Shown: one piece after another, positions 19,538 through 20,721 of the stretch
Layout: each line of letters opens with the position of its first letter
Numbering within the stretch: position 1 is the first letter of the stretch
Source: a virus
Length of the DNA stretch: 20,721 bases
Direction: 5' to 3' (one strand)
IMG/VR virus record: IMGVR_UViG_3300008963_000726
Coordinates: 1-20,721 of that record
The notes under the pieces: generated by a model
Told to the model about the DNA's origin: nothing
Seen by the model: the letters and a program-made list of their open reading frames with translations, nothing else
Database searches by the model: none
Program-made: the position numbers and the translations under genes

Positions 19538-20721
19538 ATGACGGATAATTCAAGCCATATGGATATCAATTTTGTTGATATCGAGGGTCGTCGGATCTAC
19601 GCCGCTACCATCTATTGGCAGGACGGTTATATCACCAAGATCGAAGAATTCGGACCCGAGAATCCGGGTCTCGATTATTTGATCCCGGGGTTTGTCGACG
19701 CTCACGTTCACGTCGAAAGCACGATGCTCACACCGTCCGAATTCGGGCGGATGGCTTCGCGACAAGGGACCATTGCGACAATTAGTGACCCGCACGAGAT
19801 TGCCAACGTTCTCGGGATCGAGGGGGTGCGGTATATGGCAGAGAATGCGGCGACCCACAGCCCGATCCCGATTTACTTCGGAGCCCCGGCGTGTGTACCC
19901 GCCACCGACTTCGAAAACGCGGGAGCCACGCTATCTGTCGAAGATATCGAGCGGCTATTTGCCGAAGGAAGAGTAGATCATCTAGCCGAAGTCATGGATT
20001 TCCCCGGGGTGCTGGCGCGTGATCCTTCGTTGATGGACAAGATCGAGGTGGCTAAAAGTCGGGGATGTCGGGTCGATGGTCACGCCCCGGGACTAAAGGG
20101 CTCTGATGCACAGAATTATGCTGCTGCCGGAATTCATAATGATCACGAGTGTTCGAGCATCGAAGAAGCGGAAGATAAACTGGCCGCGGGCATGGATATC
20201 ATCATTCGCGAAGGATCAGCGGCCAAGAATCTCGATGCCTTGTGGCCTCTAATCGACCGGTATCCTGATCGGATCATGTTCTGCACCGATGATTTGCACC
20301 CCGATGACTTAGTCCTTGGACATGTCAATCGAATTGCCGCAGGGGCTATTAGGAAGGGAGCCGATCTCTTCAATGTCCTACGGGCGGCTTGCGTGAATCC
20401 GGTCAAGCATTACGATTTGGATGCCGGTCAACTTCGTGTGGGAGACTTCATGGATGGAGTGGTGGTCAAGGATCTCAATGATTTTGAGGTCATCCTCACT
20501 CTGGTTGGCGGCTTAGGGATCGTGCTCGAAGGCGAAAATGTCAGACACGATCATCATCCACCGGAAATCGTCAACAATTTTAATGCCGATCGTATCACCG
20601 CTGATGATTTGGTCGATGCACTCCCTCAGGGTAATTCGTCGTCTCAGATGCTTCGGGTTATCGAATGCCGAGAAGGGGCGCTTGATACCCGGGAGCTCAT
20701 CTTGGAACCGACTTGGGATGG
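19538..20721 (+). CDS. ade: Adenine deaminase (3' truncated by window edge)
   Basis: Amidohydrolase that converts adenine to hypoxanthine and ammonia. Seen: PGFVDAHVHVESTMLTPSEF (metal His pair), TISDPHEIANVLGIEG, DGHAPG, IHNDHECSS and FCTDDLHPDDL, the characteristic adenine deaminase blocks in order. The gene is open for 394 codons to the window edge; full enzymes are ~550-600 residues, so about a third is missing. The N-terminus is short, only ~50 residues before the metal motif against ~85-90 in E. coli Ade. AGGGG lies seven bases before ATG 19538. Together with purZ it would shift adenine toward hypoxanthine and guanine nucleotides (inference). Confidence 0.93.
   Translation, partial: MTDNSSHMDINFVDIEGRRIYAATIYWQDGYITKIEEFGPENPGLDYLIPGFVDAHVHVESTMLTPSEFGRMASRQGTIATISDPHEIANVLGIEGVRYMAENAATHSPIPIYFGAPACVPATDFENAGATLSVEDIERLFAEGRVDHLAEVMDFPGVLARDPSLMDKIEVAKSRGCRVDGHAPGLKGSDAQNYAAAGIHNDHECSSIEEAEDKLAAGMDIIIREGSAAKNLDALWPLIDRYPDRIMFCTDDLHPDDLVLGHVNRIAAGAIRKGADLFNVLRAACVNPVKHYDLDAGQLRVGDFMDGVVVKDLNDFEVILTLVGGLGIVLEGENVRHDHHPPEIVNNFNADRITADDLVDALPQGNSSSQMLRVIECREGALDTRELILEPTWD

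Noticed and set aside
1-20721. CRISPR array, tRNA genes or rRNA
   Set aside because: I saw no regularly spaced direct repeats and no tRNA-like cloverleaf arms in the short intergenic gaps, and coding sequence fills nearly all of the window.

Overview
The window looks like part of the genome of a large, lytic, T4-related tailed phage. It holds roughly 36 genes, all on the + strand and tightly packed. Start/stop overlaps of the ATGA, TGATG and TAATG type are common, and there are many tiny hypothetical genes. Several products are typical of T4-like phages of marine or aquatic bacteria: a FEN1-type RNase H followed by a DUF6433-like protein, a PhoH ATPase, a SegE-like GIY-YIG protein, class I RNR with glutaredoxin, and several conserved phage proteins of unknown function. 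The near-consensus sigma70 promoters point to a bacterial host with an ordinary housekeeping sigma factor. The host itself cannot be named; a proteobacterium is possible.

Layout. (1) Positions 1-5381 form a metabolic operon joined by overlaps: nrdB (5' truncated by the window edge), nrdA without an ATP cone, glutaredoxin, glyA (serine hydroxymethyltransferase), cydA (cytochrome bd quinol oxidase subunit I) and a small unknown gene. (2) Positions 5368-8107 hold small genes. Several have their own TTGACA-N17-TATAAT promoter in a shared CCCATTGACA...TATAAT context. A GIY-YIG gene, a zinc ribbon, a terminator and a long inverted repeat are also here. (3) Positions 8104-10372 hold rnh, a DUF6433-like gene, a metallophosphoesterase and an unknown gene. 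(4) Positions 10331-13083 hold small conserved phage proteins behind another promoter. (5) Positions 13160-14160 hold phoH and two tiny genes, one acidic and one basic. (6) Positions 14165-18443 start with a sigma70 promoter and hold a purZ-mazZ-datZ cluster, two further unknown genes, a conserved 236-residue phage protein, another small gene and a DUF805 membrane protein. (7) Positions 18480-18916 are a self-contained promoter-gene-terminator unit. (8) Positions 18933-20721 hold two small genes and adenine deaminase, which runs off the right edge.

The central result is a complete set of the three nucleotide-pool enzymes known from phages whose DNA contains 2-aminoadenine (Z) in place of adenine. 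They are a PurA homologue with Ser at the catalytic-Asp position (PurZ), a dATP/dGTP pyrophosphohydrolase (MazZ) and an HD-domain dATPase (DatZ). RNR, glutaredoxin and SHMT would supply deoxynucleotides and one-carbon units. The adenine deaminase could move free adenine toward hypoxanthine and the guanine pathway. If these work together, the phage supplies dZTP and removes dATP. The Z-specific DNA polymerase is not in the window. A second surprise is a full-length cydA with all expected haem ligands but no cydB beside it. A third is a zinc-ribbon gene with its own ribosome-binding site, overprinted in the linker between the two MazZ domains.
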